64,000 nt of DNA from TMP-86 sp044226865 (GTDB lineage Bacteria; Pseudomonadota; Gammaproteobacteria; Steroidobacterales; Steroidobacteraceae), in assembly GCA_044226865.1 (NCBI GenBank), contig JBGAGE010000002.1:62001-126000 (forward strand), read 5' to 3'. This document shows, one piece after another, positions 37,511 to 45,637 of the stretch. Made by a program: the position numbers and the translations under genes. The notes below the pieces were generated by a model. That model made no database searches and had not been told where the DNA came from. It worked only from the letters and a program-made list of their open reading frames with translations. Each line of letters begins with the position of its first letter. The stretch's first letter is position 1.

Positions 37511-38275
37511 GTGGATAAACTCGCGCACGTGTTCACCGCCAACGGGCTGTTGACCGCTTTCGCCGCCGTGGGGATCATCATGTGGGTCTCCAATATGCTG
37601 TCGCGGCATCTCACCGCCGGCCGGATTCACGGATCGGCCATCGCGATCACGATCGGGCTCATGGCTGCATTCTTCGCGGGCATCGTGACCGGCGGCGACA
37701 AAGGTGTGGTCGACATTCCCTTGCTCGCCGGCATCGGGCTGTTGGGCGGCTCCATGCTGCGCGACTTCGCCATCACGGCCACGGCGTTCGAGGTGGATGT
37801 GGAGGAAGCCAGGAAGGCGGGCGTGATCGGCGCGGTCGCGCTCTGTCTGGGCACGGTGCTGCCGTTCATCGTCGGCGTGCTGGCCGCAGCGGCATTCGGC
37901 TACACGGATCCGGTATCGCTGACCACCATCGGTGCGGGCGCCATTACCTACATCGTCGGGCCGGTGACGGGCGCAGCGCTCGGCGCAAGCTCGACGGTGA
38001 TTGCGCTGTCCATCGCCACGGGCGTGCTCAAGGCCGTTCTCGTGATGGTGGCGACGCCGATGGTCGCACCGCTGATCCGGCTGAACAGCCCGCGCTCAGC
38101 CATGGTCTTCGGCGGACTCATGGGGACGGTGAGCGGGGTGACCGGCGGGTTGGCGGCGACGGATCGCAGGCTCGTGCCCTACGGCGCACTCACCGCGACG
38201 TTTCATACCGGCCTTGGTTGTCTCACCGCTCCCTCAGTCCTGTATTTGATCGTACGTGCCGTCGTCGGAAGTTGA
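37511..38275 (+). CDS. madM: Malonate transporter subunit MadM
   Basis: A 254-residue membrane protein starting with GTG at 37511, with a weak ribosome site upstream. GIIMWVSNMLSRHLTAGRIH, AGIVTGGDKGVVDIPLLAG, AITATAFEVDVEEARKAG and YGALTATFHTGLGCLTAP are the conserved blocks of MadM. Together with MadL it imports malonate with sodium. No malonate decarboxylase genes (madABCDEFG or mdc) or malonyl-CoA synthetase are present in the window, so the substrate would be used by enzymes encoded elsewhere. Confidence 0.93.
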   Translation: MDKLAHVFTANGLLTAFAAVGIIMWVSNMLSRHLTAGRIHGSAIAITIGLMAAFFAGIVTGGDKGVVDIPLLAGIGLLGGSMLRDFAITATAFEVDVEEARKAGVIGAVALCLGTVLPFIVGVLAAAAFGYTDPVSLTTIGAGAITYIVGPVTGAALGASSTVIALSIATGVLKAVLVMVATPMVAPLIRLNSPRSAMVFGGLMGTVSGVTGGLAATDRRLVPYGALTATFHTGLGCLTAPSVLYLIVRAVVGS

Positions 38276-38470
38276 AATCGAAGACCCGGCGGACTGCTCC
38301 CGCAGCGATGCCAACTCCAAGGGCTCCCCCGCCCGGGCAGCCGTCGGTACCGTAAACGCGAACATGGTTCCTCTCCCCTGCGACCCGGTCACCACCAGGT
38401 GCCCGCCGAGCGCCCGGGCGCGATCGCGATTCCAATCGCAGATCATGGCCGGCATGGCGTTCGCAATACC
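38234..38470 (-). pseudogene. Fragment of a histidine kinase ATPase domain
   Basis: A minus-strand frame reads RDRARALGGHLVVTGSQGRG and TMFAFTVP, which is the end of a HATPase_c domain (the usual G-x-ALGG...S..G.GT.F...LP), followed by 40 unrelated residues to a stop at 38234 inside the antisense of madM. No N or G1 box is found upstream, so only the last piece of a kinase remains. The limits are approximate. Confidence 0.5.
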
Positions 38471-38595
38471 GTCCCTGGTCGATTTCTCCCCGCGCAGCGC
38501 CGTAGCATGCTGCCTTGCAACGCGGCACCACGCAGTGCAGCATCGTGCCCGCGCCGTGTTGACATTGGCGCCGCTGATCGAAGGAGCTCCTCCGC
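38276..38595. other. Gene-free stretch between madM and the FAD monooxygenase
   Basis: 320 bases without an intact gene. The kinase fragment occupies the left part on the minus strand; AAGGAG (38580-38585) at the right end serves the monooxygenase start. Confidence 0.4.
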
Positions 38596-39879
38596 TTGAG
38601 GCAAGAACCAATTCTCATTGCCGGTGCCGGCATTGGCGGCCTTGCCCTGGCGCTGACGCTGCACCAGATCGGCATCGCCTGCCAGGTGTTCGACAGCGTG
38701 ACGCAACTGCGGCCATTGGGAGTGGGCATCAATCTGCAACCCAATGCCGTGCGCGAACTCGCAGACCTTGGCATCGGCGAGGAGGAACTCGACAAGATTG
38801 GCGTGCCCGCCAGGGAATGGGCGTTGGTCTGCCTCAACGGCCGCGACATCTACAGCGAACCGCGCGGCAAGTTCGCGGGCTACCGCTGGCATCAATATGC
38901 GGTCCATCGCGGGCGATTCCAGCTGCTGCTATACCGGCATGTCCTGGCACGACTCGGGCCCGATGCCGTCGAACTGGGCCAGAAGGTGGCGGGCTATCGC
39001 AAGCGGCCGGATGGCGGGGTGGTCGCCGAATTGATCAGCGCCGAGGGGACGCGCAGCGAGGCAGCGGGCGCGCTCCTGATCGGCGCCGATGGCATTCATT
39101 CGGCGGTTCGCGCGCAGATGCACCCCGCGCAGCCACCCATCCGTTGGGGCGGCACGCTGATGTGGCGCGGGACCAGCCGCGCCGTCCCGCTGCGCACCGG
39201 CTCCTCTTTCGTGGGCCTAGGCACCTCGCGCCACCGCGTGGTGCTCTATCCCATCTCGGCGCCCGATTCGCACGGGCTCGCCGAGATCAACTGGATCGCG
39301 GAGCAGACCTATGATGCCGCGCACGACTGGTCGAAGACGGGCTGGTTCCGGCCCGTCGAGCTCTCCACGTTTGCCCATCAGTTCGACGGCTTCGTGTACG
39401 ACTGGCTCGATCTGCCGGCGCTGCTCAAGGGGTCGGATACCGTTTATGAAAACCCGATGATCGATCGCGATCCCATTCCCACCTGGGCGGACGGGCCCGT
39501 GGCACTGCTCGGCGATGCGGCGCATCCCATGTATCCCACAGGCTCGAACGGCGCGTCACAGGCCATCATCGACGGCCGGGTGCTGGGGCGGATATTCGTG
39601 GAGCGGGGTGTCAGTGCTGCGAGCCTGGCCGCCTACGATGCCGAGCTGTGCGAACCGGTGGGCAAGGTCGTGCTGCGCAATCGCGGCGCGGGTCCCTTTG
39701 GGCTGCTCAAGATGGTCGAGGATCGCTGCGGCGGTGAATTCGAGCGCATCGATGACGTGATTCCCCGCGCCGAACGCGAGCAGTTCATGCTGGCCTACAA
39801 GCAGGCCGCCGGCTTCGCCCGCGACACGCTCAATGCCGCGCCGCCGATCATTCGAGCCAGCGCGCGCGCGGCGGTCTAG
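38596..39879 (+). CDS. FAD-dependent monooxygenase (salicylate/3-hydroxybenzoate hydroxylase-like)
   Basis: A 427-residue class A flavoprotein hydroxylase with the FAD-binding GxGxxG in ILIAGAGIGGLALALTL, the DG motif LIGADGIHSAVRAQM (about residue 155) and the GD motif ADGPVALLGDAAHPMYP (about 298). It starts at TTG 38596 after the ribosome site AAGGAG. Enzymes of this group hydroxylate aromatic or heterocyclic acids using NAD(P)H. It is not in an operon with its neighbours. Salicylate, 3-hydroxybenzoate or kynurenine-type substrates are all conceivable. Confidence 0.9.
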   Translation: MRQEPILIAGAGIGGLALALTLHQIGIACQVFDSVTQLRPLGVGINLQPNAVRELADLGIGEEELDKIGVPAREWALVCLNGRDIYSEPRGKFAGYRWHQYAVHRGRFQLLLYRHVLARLGPDAVELGQKVAGYRKRPDGGVVAELISAEGTRSEAAGALLIGADGIHSAVRAQMHPAQPPIRWGGTLMWRGTSRAVPLRTGSSFVGLGTSRHRVVLYPISAPDSHGLAEINWIAEQTYDAAHDWSKTGWFRPVELSTFAHQFDGFVYDWLDLPALLKGSDTVYENPMIDRDPIPTWADGPVALLGDAAHPMYPTGSNGASQAIIDGRVLGRIFVERGVSAASLAAYDAELCEPVGKVVLRNRGAGPFGLLKMVEDRCGGEFERIDDVIPRAEREQFMLAYKQAAGFARDTLNAAPPIIRASARAAV

Positions 39880-39973
39880 CGTCGCGCCGCCCCATCCCGT
39901 TCGAGCGCGCTTCCTCCGCGCTCCTGATCGCCATGAGCGGCAGGACGCAATGATGCGCCCTGCCGCGGCTGCA

Positions 39974-40342
39974 TCAAGCCATTACGAAGGCATTCAACTT
40001 GTTGCCGTCCAGGTCACGGAAATAACCGGCGTAGAACCCCTCGCCCCGCGGTCCCGGCGCACCTTCGTCGGTACCGCCCAATGACAACGCGAGCTGGTGC
40101 AATCGGTCCACCTGCGCCTTGTCCTTGGCCTCGAAGGCGACCATCACGCCATTGCCGACGGTGGCGGGCTTGCCGTCGAACGGTTTGGTGATGCCGAGCC
40201 CGGCACCACCACCGGGCTTGCCCCAGGCAATGAATGTGTCATTTTCCATCATGCGGCCGACGCCGAGTTCCTGGGCGATGGCATCATAGAAGCCGGCTGC
40301 GCGCTTGAGGTCCCGGGTGCCGAGGGTGACGTATCCGATCAT
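39974..40342 (-). CDS. VOC-family (glyoxalase/bleomycin-resistance fold) protein
   Basis: A 122-residue single-domain protein: MIGYVTLGTRDLKRAAGFYD at the start and YAGYFRDLDGNKLNAFVM at the end match a common VOC group of small proteins in proteobacteria, with the second betaalphabeta module containing the metal-site glutamate replaced by DGNK. The function is not known. It is convergent with neither neighbour; it reads toward the FAD monooxygenase end. Confidence 0.85.
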   Translation of the reverse strand: MIGYVTLGTRDLKRAAGFYDAIAQELGVGRMMENDTFIAWGKPGGGAGLGITKPFDGKPATVGNGVMVAFEAKDKAQVDRLHQLALSLGGTDEGAPGPRGEGFYAGYFRDLDGNKLNAFVMA

Positions 40343-40497
40343 GAGCGTTCTCCACGCGAAAGTTGGTGGGAGTAGATTTTGAGCGAAGGCAGGCGATGAC
40401 GTCCATCCAGTTCTCGAGCATGCGGACTACTGTATGAAAGATGTTGAATGGGCGCAGGGAGCAGCGGACGGCGTGATCCCTGCTTGGTTGAGTTTCA

Positions 40498-40887
40498 ATG
40501 CCTGAAGCGATCGTCGGCGTGATTCGCAGGCATGGCCTGGTGCTGGTGATTCAACGTGGCCCGGGGACCACCTTCGCCGGACATTGGAGTCCTCCCACCG
40601 GACGTCTCGAACCCGGCGAGAGTCAACAGGATGCTCTCGTGCGCGAGATGCACGAAGAACTTGGACTGGAGGTGCGGCCGCTCGACAAGGTCTGGGAATC
40701 CATGACGGACAATGGCGTCTATCGCCTGCATTGGTGGACGCTCGAGGAAGATGGAGCCGAGCTTCGTCCCGATCCTCGCGAGATCAGCGCCATTCGCTGG
40801 GTGGATTCGCGTGGGTTCCTGGCGCTGCAGCCGACGTTTCGAGGCGGACGGGAATTCTTCCGCGACGTGTTACCCACCATCCGTTGA
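40498..40887 (+). CDS. Nudix hydrolase
   Basis: A 129-residue Nudix protein. The Nudix box lies at about residues 32-55: GRLEPGESQQDALVREMHEE, LGLEV, matching GX5EX7REUXEEXGU. It hydrolyses a nucleoside diphosphate linked to another moiety; the substrate is unknown. The start is ATG 40498 with no strong ribosome site. Confidence 0.92.
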   Translation: MPEAIVGVIRRHGLVLVIQRGPGTTFAGHWSPPTGRLEPGESQQDALVREMHEELGLEVRPLDKVWESMTDNGVYRLHWWTLEEDGAELRPDPREISAIRWVDSRGFLALQPTFRGGREFFRDVLPTIR

Positions 40888-40937
40888 TCCACCGCCAAGC
40901 TGGAATGCGTTGATGGGTCAAGCACCCGGTGGCGCGG

Positions 40938-41441
40938 TCACAGGAACAACTGGATCGATGGCAGCGCCGCATCGCAATTGACCAATTCCACCTTCTTCAT
41001 TCGAATGCGCAGCGCGCCCTCGATGACCACCAACTCATGGGTGGTCGTGCCCGCGAGGACCATCTGGTCATCGCGCCGCACCTCGAAATACGCAAAGGGT
41101 GTGCGCGTGACGTAGATACCGGTGACCCGGTCGGCCGATTCGATCGACGGCGCCTGCAGCACGTGCTGGCAGAAACTGGGCTGGAATTGCGAAATGGCGC
41201 GCCCGCTCTTCAGGCGCTCTATGCGCACCTTGAGCAGGAGCTTGTCCTCGTGCATGAGCGAGGTGTGGTTGATGCCGTCCGGCTGGCCGCGCGTGATCGG
41301 CACCCAGTAACGCCCATCCTCCGCAAACAAGTCGTACCATTCGTCCCAGCGCTTCTCGTCGATGATGCGCGCCTCGTCATAGACGAACTGGCGCAAGGTG
41401 CCTTCGTCCACGCCCGCCCCGGTGAGCCGCTGCGCGTTCAT
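40938..41441 (-). CDS. Aromatic-ring-hydroxylating dioxygenase, beta subunit
   Basis: A 167-residue NTF2-fold protein typical of the small subunit of Rieske ring-hydroxylating dioxygenases: FVYDEARIIDEKRWDEWYDL, FAEDGRYWVPITRGQPDGIN and HEDKLLLKVRIERLKSG follow the family. It contributes to the hexamer, not to catalysis. Its start overlaps the stop of the alpha-subunit gene in ATGA (41438-41441). No ferredoxin or ferredoxin reductase gene lies nearby. Confidence 0.93.
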   Translation of the reverse strand: MNAQRLTGAGVDEGTLRQFVYDEARIIDEKRWDEWYDLFAEDGRYWVPITRGQPDGINHTSLMHEDKLLLKVRIERLKSGRAISQFQPSFCQHVLQAPSIESADRVTGIYVTRTPFAYFEVRRDDQMVLAGTTTHELVVIEGALRIRMKKVELVNCDAALPSIQLFL

Positions 41442-42772
41442 CGGCCTTCTCCCGCCGCCATGTTCATGGTCATGAGCTTGGCCCAGGCGCGATATTGGCC
41501 GCGCATCGAGATCTCGTTGGTACCGTTGTAAACGCCGTCGATGTGCTGCAATTCGTGCGGGTCGAATCCGCGGTGCAGGCTGATCCAGTCATTGCCGTCG
41601 GTTTCCAGCCCATCCTGGATGGCCTTGTAGCAGACCAGGTCATCATGGCCCACCGGTGACATCGGTGCGTTGATGAGCCGCGTGTACAGCACCGAGCGTT
41701 GCAACAGGGCATCCGGCGCCCCGACCAAACGGAACGTGAACGACTCGAGCAATGTCTTGTTGTACGCCAGCGGCCGCGCCACGCGGATGGCCTGGATGGC
41801 GCCCTTGATGGTCAGGCTCGGGAAGTACACGGTGTTGTGGCGCGCTTCCTTGAGAATCCGCTTCGCCTCCTCCTCGCCGCGCGCCTTGATCAAGGCCATT
41901 TCATACTCGCCCGAGGGCGAGTAATCGGAGTGGATCGAGTAGCTCACCCCGGTGTAGCTGTGGCCGTTTTCGTAGATGCGGACGCCCTGCTTCTCGAAGA
42001 AGTCATAGCCGCTCGCAAACGGCAGCACCAACTCCACGGCCAGCGGCTTGGGCGTGTCGGGCGGTTGCTGGGACCATAGCGTCTTGGCCGTGCCGGCCAC
42101 GGATTCATGCGCCACCATCGGATGCATGGTGTCGTTGAGGTTCTCCACGAACATCTTCCAATTGCAGTCGTGCAGGTACTTGAGCGTCCCGCCGGCCACT
42201 TCCAGGCGGCCTTCGGGTGCGCGGTCTACCATGTTGTCGATCGAACTCAGCGATCCACCGAAGTAATCCTCGAAGTCCATGCCTTTGTCGGACAGGCGCG
42301 CGAAGATGAAGCCCTTGTAGTTGACGACATTGCGGACCTCCACCAGGCCCTTGGCCGCCTGCGTGTCGGCAAAACCGGTGTGGTCGTAGCCGGACTTGAC
42401 GGGAATCGTGCGCACCGCACCGTCGAGCTTGAAGGTCCAGCCATGATAGGGGCAGCGCAAGGTGCCTCCCTCCGCATGACCGTACTCGGAACAGGCAACC
42501 TCCGCGCCCTTGTGCGAGCAGCGGTTGAACAGCACGCGCACCTTGTCGTCCTGGCCGCGCACCATGATGACGGGCTGACGCGCCACGGTGGTGGTGTAGA
42601 AGTCCGCCGGCTTGGGAACCTGGCTGTCATGCCCCACGTAGATCCAAGCGGTGCGCCAGAGTTGCTCCATCTCGACCTCGAACAGCTCCTGGCTGATGTA
42701 CAGGTCGCGGTGAACCTCGTTGTCACGGACCAGGGCGCGGATGGCGGCCGGATCGTTGCGGTACTTTCCCAT
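41438..42772 (-). CDS. Aromatic-ring-hydroxylating dioxygenase, Rieske alpha subunit
   Basis: A 444-residue Rieske non-heme iron oxygenase. The [2Fe-2S] ligands are CSHKGAEVAC (about 85-95) and CPYHGWTF (about 108-115). The mononuclear iron site is NLNDTMHPMVAHES, with the bridging-type aspartate just before the two histidines, and a distal aspartate further on. The ATG at 42772 has a ribosome site GGAGGA, while the longer open frame has a foreign N-terminus. Overall it resembles two-component or three-component aryl dioxygenases that act on aromatic acids or terephthalate-like compounds. Substrate cannot be assigned. Direct repeats lie about 90 bases upstream. Confidence 0.94.
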   Translation of the reverse strand: MGKYRNDPAAIRALVRDNEVHRDLYISQELFEVEMEQLWRTAWIYVGHDSQVPKPADFYTTTVARQPVIMVRGQDDKVRVLFNRCSHKGAEVACSEYGHAEGGTLRCPYHGWTFKLDGAVRTIPVKSGYDHTGFADTQAAKGLVEVRNVVNYKGFIFARLSDKGMDFEDYFGGSLSSIDNMVDRAPEGRLEVAGGTLKYLHDCNWKMFVENLNDTMHPMVAHESVAGTAKTLWSQQPPDTPKPLAVELVLPFASGYDFFEKQGVRIYENGHSYTGVSYSIHSDYSPSGEYEMALIKARGEEEAKRILKEARHNTVYFPSLTIKGAIQAIRVARPLAYNKTLLESFTFRLVGAPDALLQRSVLYTRLINAPMSPVGHDDLVCYKAIQDGLETDGNDWISLHRGFDPHELQHIDGVYNGTNEISMRGQYRAWAKLMTMNMAAGEGR

Positions 42773-42862
42773 CGTCGAGTTCCTCCAAAAGGCAGCGGTC
42801 CGGCGGTCGGCCCGGCGACGGCAGGCACCTATGCGAGTGACATGTCGGCAGCCAGCTTTACG

Positions 42863-42885
42863 TGATTTTTCAATTGATTTTTCAA
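42863..42885. promoter_or_regulatory. Tandem 11-base direct repeats upstream of the Rieske dioxygenase
   Basis: TGATTTTTCAA occurs at 42863-42873 and again at 42875-42885, that is with a 12-base period. They lie 91-113 bases before the dioxygenase start at 42772 in an AT-rich part of the 189-base gap after the isomerase gene. Activators of dioxygenase operons often bind direct repeats in this place; whether this is one is not known. Confidence 0.4.
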
Positions 42886-42961
42886 CCAAAGAATAAGGGA
42901 ATGTACCTAGCGGAAGGCCGGCCGCAGGCGAAGATCGAAGAATGGGTCCCGGCAATGCCGG

Positions 42962-43732
42962 CTATCGCAGATCAGCCCGCCATTTGAGGCCGGCCAGGGT
43001 GCCGGCGGCGGGCCGGTATTCGGCGCCAATGTGGCCGTCGTAGCCGAGTTCGTCCAGCAGGTCGAACAGGTACTGATCCCGCAACTCCCCGCTTCCCGGT
43101 TCGGTACGCTGCGGCACGCTCGCCACCTGCACATGCCCGATGATGGGCATGAGCCGCCGCAGCGCCGCCGCCACATCGCCGTGCAGGATCTGGCGGTGGT
43201 AGATGTCGAACTGCAGCCTGAGGTTGGGAATTCCAGCGGCAGCGATCAACCGCTCGGCGAAGGCGAAGTCGTCCAGAAAGTAACCCGGCACGTCGCGCCG
43301 GTTGATGGGTTCGATCAGTAGCGTCAGGCCGGCCGCGGCGAACCGCTCACCGGCATCCTTTAGAGAATCCTCGTACGACTGCTGCGCGGCCGGATCGCTG
43401 CGATCGGCCACGCCCGCCATCAGGTGCAGCCGGTCGGTGCCGGTGATCCGCGCATAGTCGATGGCTTGGCTCAGCGAGGCACGAAGGACTTCCCGCCGGC
43501 CGGGCAGTGCCGCATATCCGCGTTCACCGGCACTCCAATCGCCCGCGTATACGTTGAACATCACCAACCGTTGATGGTGCCGCGACAACGCCGACGCCAC
43601 CTCGTCCGCGGGCATGGCATAGGGGAACTGGCATTCCACCGCCGTAAAGCCTGCGTCCGCCGCCGCCGCGAAGCGATCCTGGAACGGCCACTCCTGGAAC
43701 ATCATGCTCAGGTTCGCGGCGAAGCGGGGCAT
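42962..43732 (-). CDS. Hydroxypyruvate isomerase / OtnI-like TIM-barrel isomerase
   Basis: A 256-residue xylose-isomerase-like TIM barrel: MPRFAANLSMMFQEWPFQDR, GFTAVECQFPYAMPADEVAS, LIEPINRRDVPGYFLDD and LRLQFDIYHRQILHGDV place it in the Hyi/OtnI branch, which isomerises hydroxypyruvate or 2-oxo-tetronate. The start at 43732 gives family-like N-terminus and sits four bases after the SDR gene stop, so both are co-transcribed upstream of the dioxygenase. The metal ligands (Glu in LIEPIN, Asp/His in FDIYH, and a late Glu) are present. Confidence 0.9.
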   Translation of the reverse strand: MPRFAANLSMMFQEWPFQDRFAAAADAGFTAVECQFPYAMPADEVASALSRHHQRLVMFNVYAGDWSAGERGYAALPGRREVLRASLSQAIDYARITGTDRLHLMAGVADRSDPAAQQSYEDSLKDAGERFAAAGLTLLIEPINRRDVPGYFLDDFAFAERLIAAAGIPNLRLQFDIYHRQILHGDVAAALRRLMPIIGHVQVASVPQRTEPGSGELRDQYLFDLLDELGYDGHIGAEYRPAAGTLAGLKWRADLR

Positions 43733-43736
43733 GCGC

Positions 43737-44492
43737 TCAGCCGCGGCCGATGTAGGGCATGGCGGCCGCCATGACGGTGAGGAACTGCACGTTGGCATCG
43801 AGCGGCATGTTCGCCATGAGCAACACGGATTCCACCACCCGCGCCACGTCCATGAGCGGCTCGCCGCGGCGTGAGCCGTCCGCCTGCAGCAGGTCGGCGG
43901 TGAAGCCGGCGGTCATGGCGGTGGCGGCGTTGCCGATGTCGATCTGGCCGCAGGCGATGCGGTGCGCCCGGCCCTCGAGCGACAAGGTCTTGGTCAAGCC
44001 GGTCACCGCGTGCTTGGAGCAGGTGTAGGCCACCGAGTGAGGACGAGGCACATGCGCCGAAATGGACCCGTTGTTGATGATGCGTCCGCCGCCGCCCTGC
44101 TTCATCCGGCGGAACGCCGCGCGCGCGCACAGGAACATGCCGGTGAGATTGGTGTCGATGACGGTGCGCCAGTCGTCCAACGGCACATCTTCGATGGCAG
44201 CGGCCTTGGTGAAGCAGCCGGCGTTGTTGAACAGCACTCCAGGGTTTCCGAATGACTTCACGGCGGCATCGAAGGCATCCTCCACGGCCTCTTCGTCACG
44301 AACATCGGCAACGAGAGCCAGATTGGAAGAGCCCGCGGGCCTTAAGCTCAAGGTTTCCTGCAAGGCGGGCAAGCGCCGGCCGAGCAGGGCCACCCGGTAG
44401 CCCGCGTCGATGAAGCCGAGCGCCACCGCCCTGCCGATGCCCGAGCCAGCGCCGGTGATGATGGCGGTCTTGGGATTGGAAGAAGCAGGCAT
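43737..44492 (-). CDS. SDR-family oxidoreductase
   Basis: A 251-residue short-chain dehydrogenase with TIITGAGSGIGRAVALG-type cofactor binding (TGAGSGIG), NNAG (FNNAGCF), catalytic serine in INNGSISAHVPRPHS and YTCSKHAV with the Tyr-x3-Lys. It oxidises or reduces an alcohol or carbonyl with NAD(P). It forms a pair with the OtnI-like isomerase, suggesting metabolism of a hydroxylated acid or sugar acid, though its partners next door act on aromatics. Substrate unknown. Confidence 0.93.
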   Translation of the reverse strand: MPASSNPKTAIITGAGSGIGRAVALGFIDAGYRVALLGRRLPALQETLSLRPAGSSNLALVADVRDEEAVEDAFDAAVKSFGNPGVLFNNAGCFTKAAAIEDVPLDDWRTVIDTNLTGMFLCARAAFRRMKQGGGGRIINNGSISAHVPRPHSVAYTCSKHAVTGLTKTLSLEGRAHRIACGQIDIGNAATAMTAGFTADLLQADGSRRGEPLMDVARVVESVLLMANMPLDANVQFLTVMAAAMPYIGRG

Positions 44493-44603
44493 GTGAACCG
44501 CTGCGGCAGGAAAGACCGCGACATGTTAATGCAATTCAAGTCCCGCTACGCAAGGTCGCGCGGAACGACGCTCTTCTCCTCGCGCGAAGCTGACCTGCGC
44601 GGA

Positions 44604-44880
44604 TTACTGCCAGCGGCTGGAAAGCGGATCAGCGGCGATGATTTCACTGAACTCCTTGATTTCACGTCCCAGCGTCGTGTCGACCCCCGGCATCTTGAAG
44701 GAGCCCGGCGGTGAATGGATGTGAATGGCGATCCGTCCATTGTGGAATCCGGCGAAAGCTCCCGGTACCTGGAAGAGCTATGCGCCACGATGATCGAAGG
44801 CGCGGTACAGGCGGTCGCACACGTCCATCGGACCAAGCTGCGCACGCAGTCCCAAAAGCGCAAGGCGCGCGTCAAATCTC
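44604..44880 (-). pseudogene. Unidentified interrupted reading frame
   Basis: A minus-strand frame downstream of the TetR gene shows protein-like sequence: FDARLALLGLRAQLGPMDVC, DRLYRAFDHRGA, then an in-frame TAG (44778-44780), then PGAFAGFHNGRIAIHIHSPP, GSFKMPGVDTTLGREIKEFS and EIIAADPLSSRWQ ending at TAA 44604. Codon use and residue composition look coding, and the sequence is unlike the neighbours, but I do not recognise a family. It is either a decayed gene or a pair of short genes. Confidence 0.4.
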
Positions 44881-45495
44881 CACCAGCGAACGGATCGCGC
44901 GCTTGATCGATTCGTCGACGAGGCGGGTTGCGGCGCCGGGCCGCGGCTCGTACACCGCCCGGATGCTCATGCCGTCGACGAACGCCTGGATCATGACGGC
45001 GATGGCCCGCCGGTAAGCGGGCGACAGTGACGGGGCGATGACCTGCAGCGCGGCGCACAGCCTGTCTTCATAACGCCGGCATTCCTTGCGATGCAGGGCA
45101 GCCATCTTCGGACTGTGGTCCAGCATGCCGACCATCAAACGCCACAACGCCGTGTCCTTGGATCGCACCAGCGCAAGGCCCGCGTCGATGATCGCATCGA
45201 GGCGGCGAACACCCCCTTCTCCTGCATCACCTGCGGGGCCGGAGTCGACGCTGACCATGTACTTCTGTATCTCCACATCGTAGATGGCCACGAGCATGTC
45301 GTGACGCGTGCGGAAATAGTATTGGATGTTGCTGTGGGTCATGCCGAGGCGCGCGGCCACCTCGCGCAGCACCACGGAGTCCGGGCCTCCCTCCAGCAGC
45401 AGCGACTTGGCGGTGGCGAGGATCTGCAGGCGCCGGGCCTCGCCCTTGCGCAGCAGGCGGCCGCCCGAGGGCCTCATTGCTCGTGGTTTACCCAT
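44872..45495 (-). CDS. TetR-family transcriptional regulator
   Basis: A 207-residue TetR protein with the helix-turn-helix at about 15-65 (RLQILATAKSLLLEGGPDSV, VVLREVAARLGMTHSNIQYY, FRTRHDMLVAIYD) and a helical ligand domain. I use the ATG at 45495; a TTG eight codons upstream is possible. It is divergent from the LLM monooxygenase with a palindrome between them, so it is the likely repressor of that gene. Its stop overlaps the start of the unidentified frame. Confidence 0.9.
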   Translation of the reverse strand: MGKPRAMRPSGGRLLRKGEARRLQILATAKSLLLEGGPDSVVLREVAARLGMTHSNIQYYFRTRHDMLVAIYDVEIQKYMVSVDSGPAGDAGEGGVRRLDAIIDAGLALVRSKDTALWRLMVGMLDHSPKMAALHRKECRRYEDRLCAALQVIAPSLSPAYRRAIAVMIQAFVDGMSIRAVYEPRPGAATRLVDESIKRAIRSLVEI

Positions 45496-45563
45496 GATCC
45501 GGCGGACAGTGTGCAACAAGTCCGCCGCTCATGCGTTGCCTTTTGCAGCCATCGATTATAAAG

Positions 45564-45578
45564 TTGGCCAATGGCCAA
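45564..45578. promoter_or_regulatory. 7-bp palindrome between TetR and LLM genes
   Basis: TTGGCCA (45564-45570) and TGGCCAA (45572-45578) are reverse complements around one A, in the 142-base gap between the divergent genes. The spacing and length suit a TetR operator controlling both promoters. Binding is inferred. Confidence 0.55.
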
Positions 45579-45637
45579 TTTATTGACCGTTTGAGGCCGC
45601 ACCTCGCCCATCCCTTCCCTGCCGACGGAGCCTTCGC

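Noticed and set aside
42863..42885. CRISPR-like repeat interpretation
   Set aside because: Only two short adjacent copies without spacers; no cas genes in the window.
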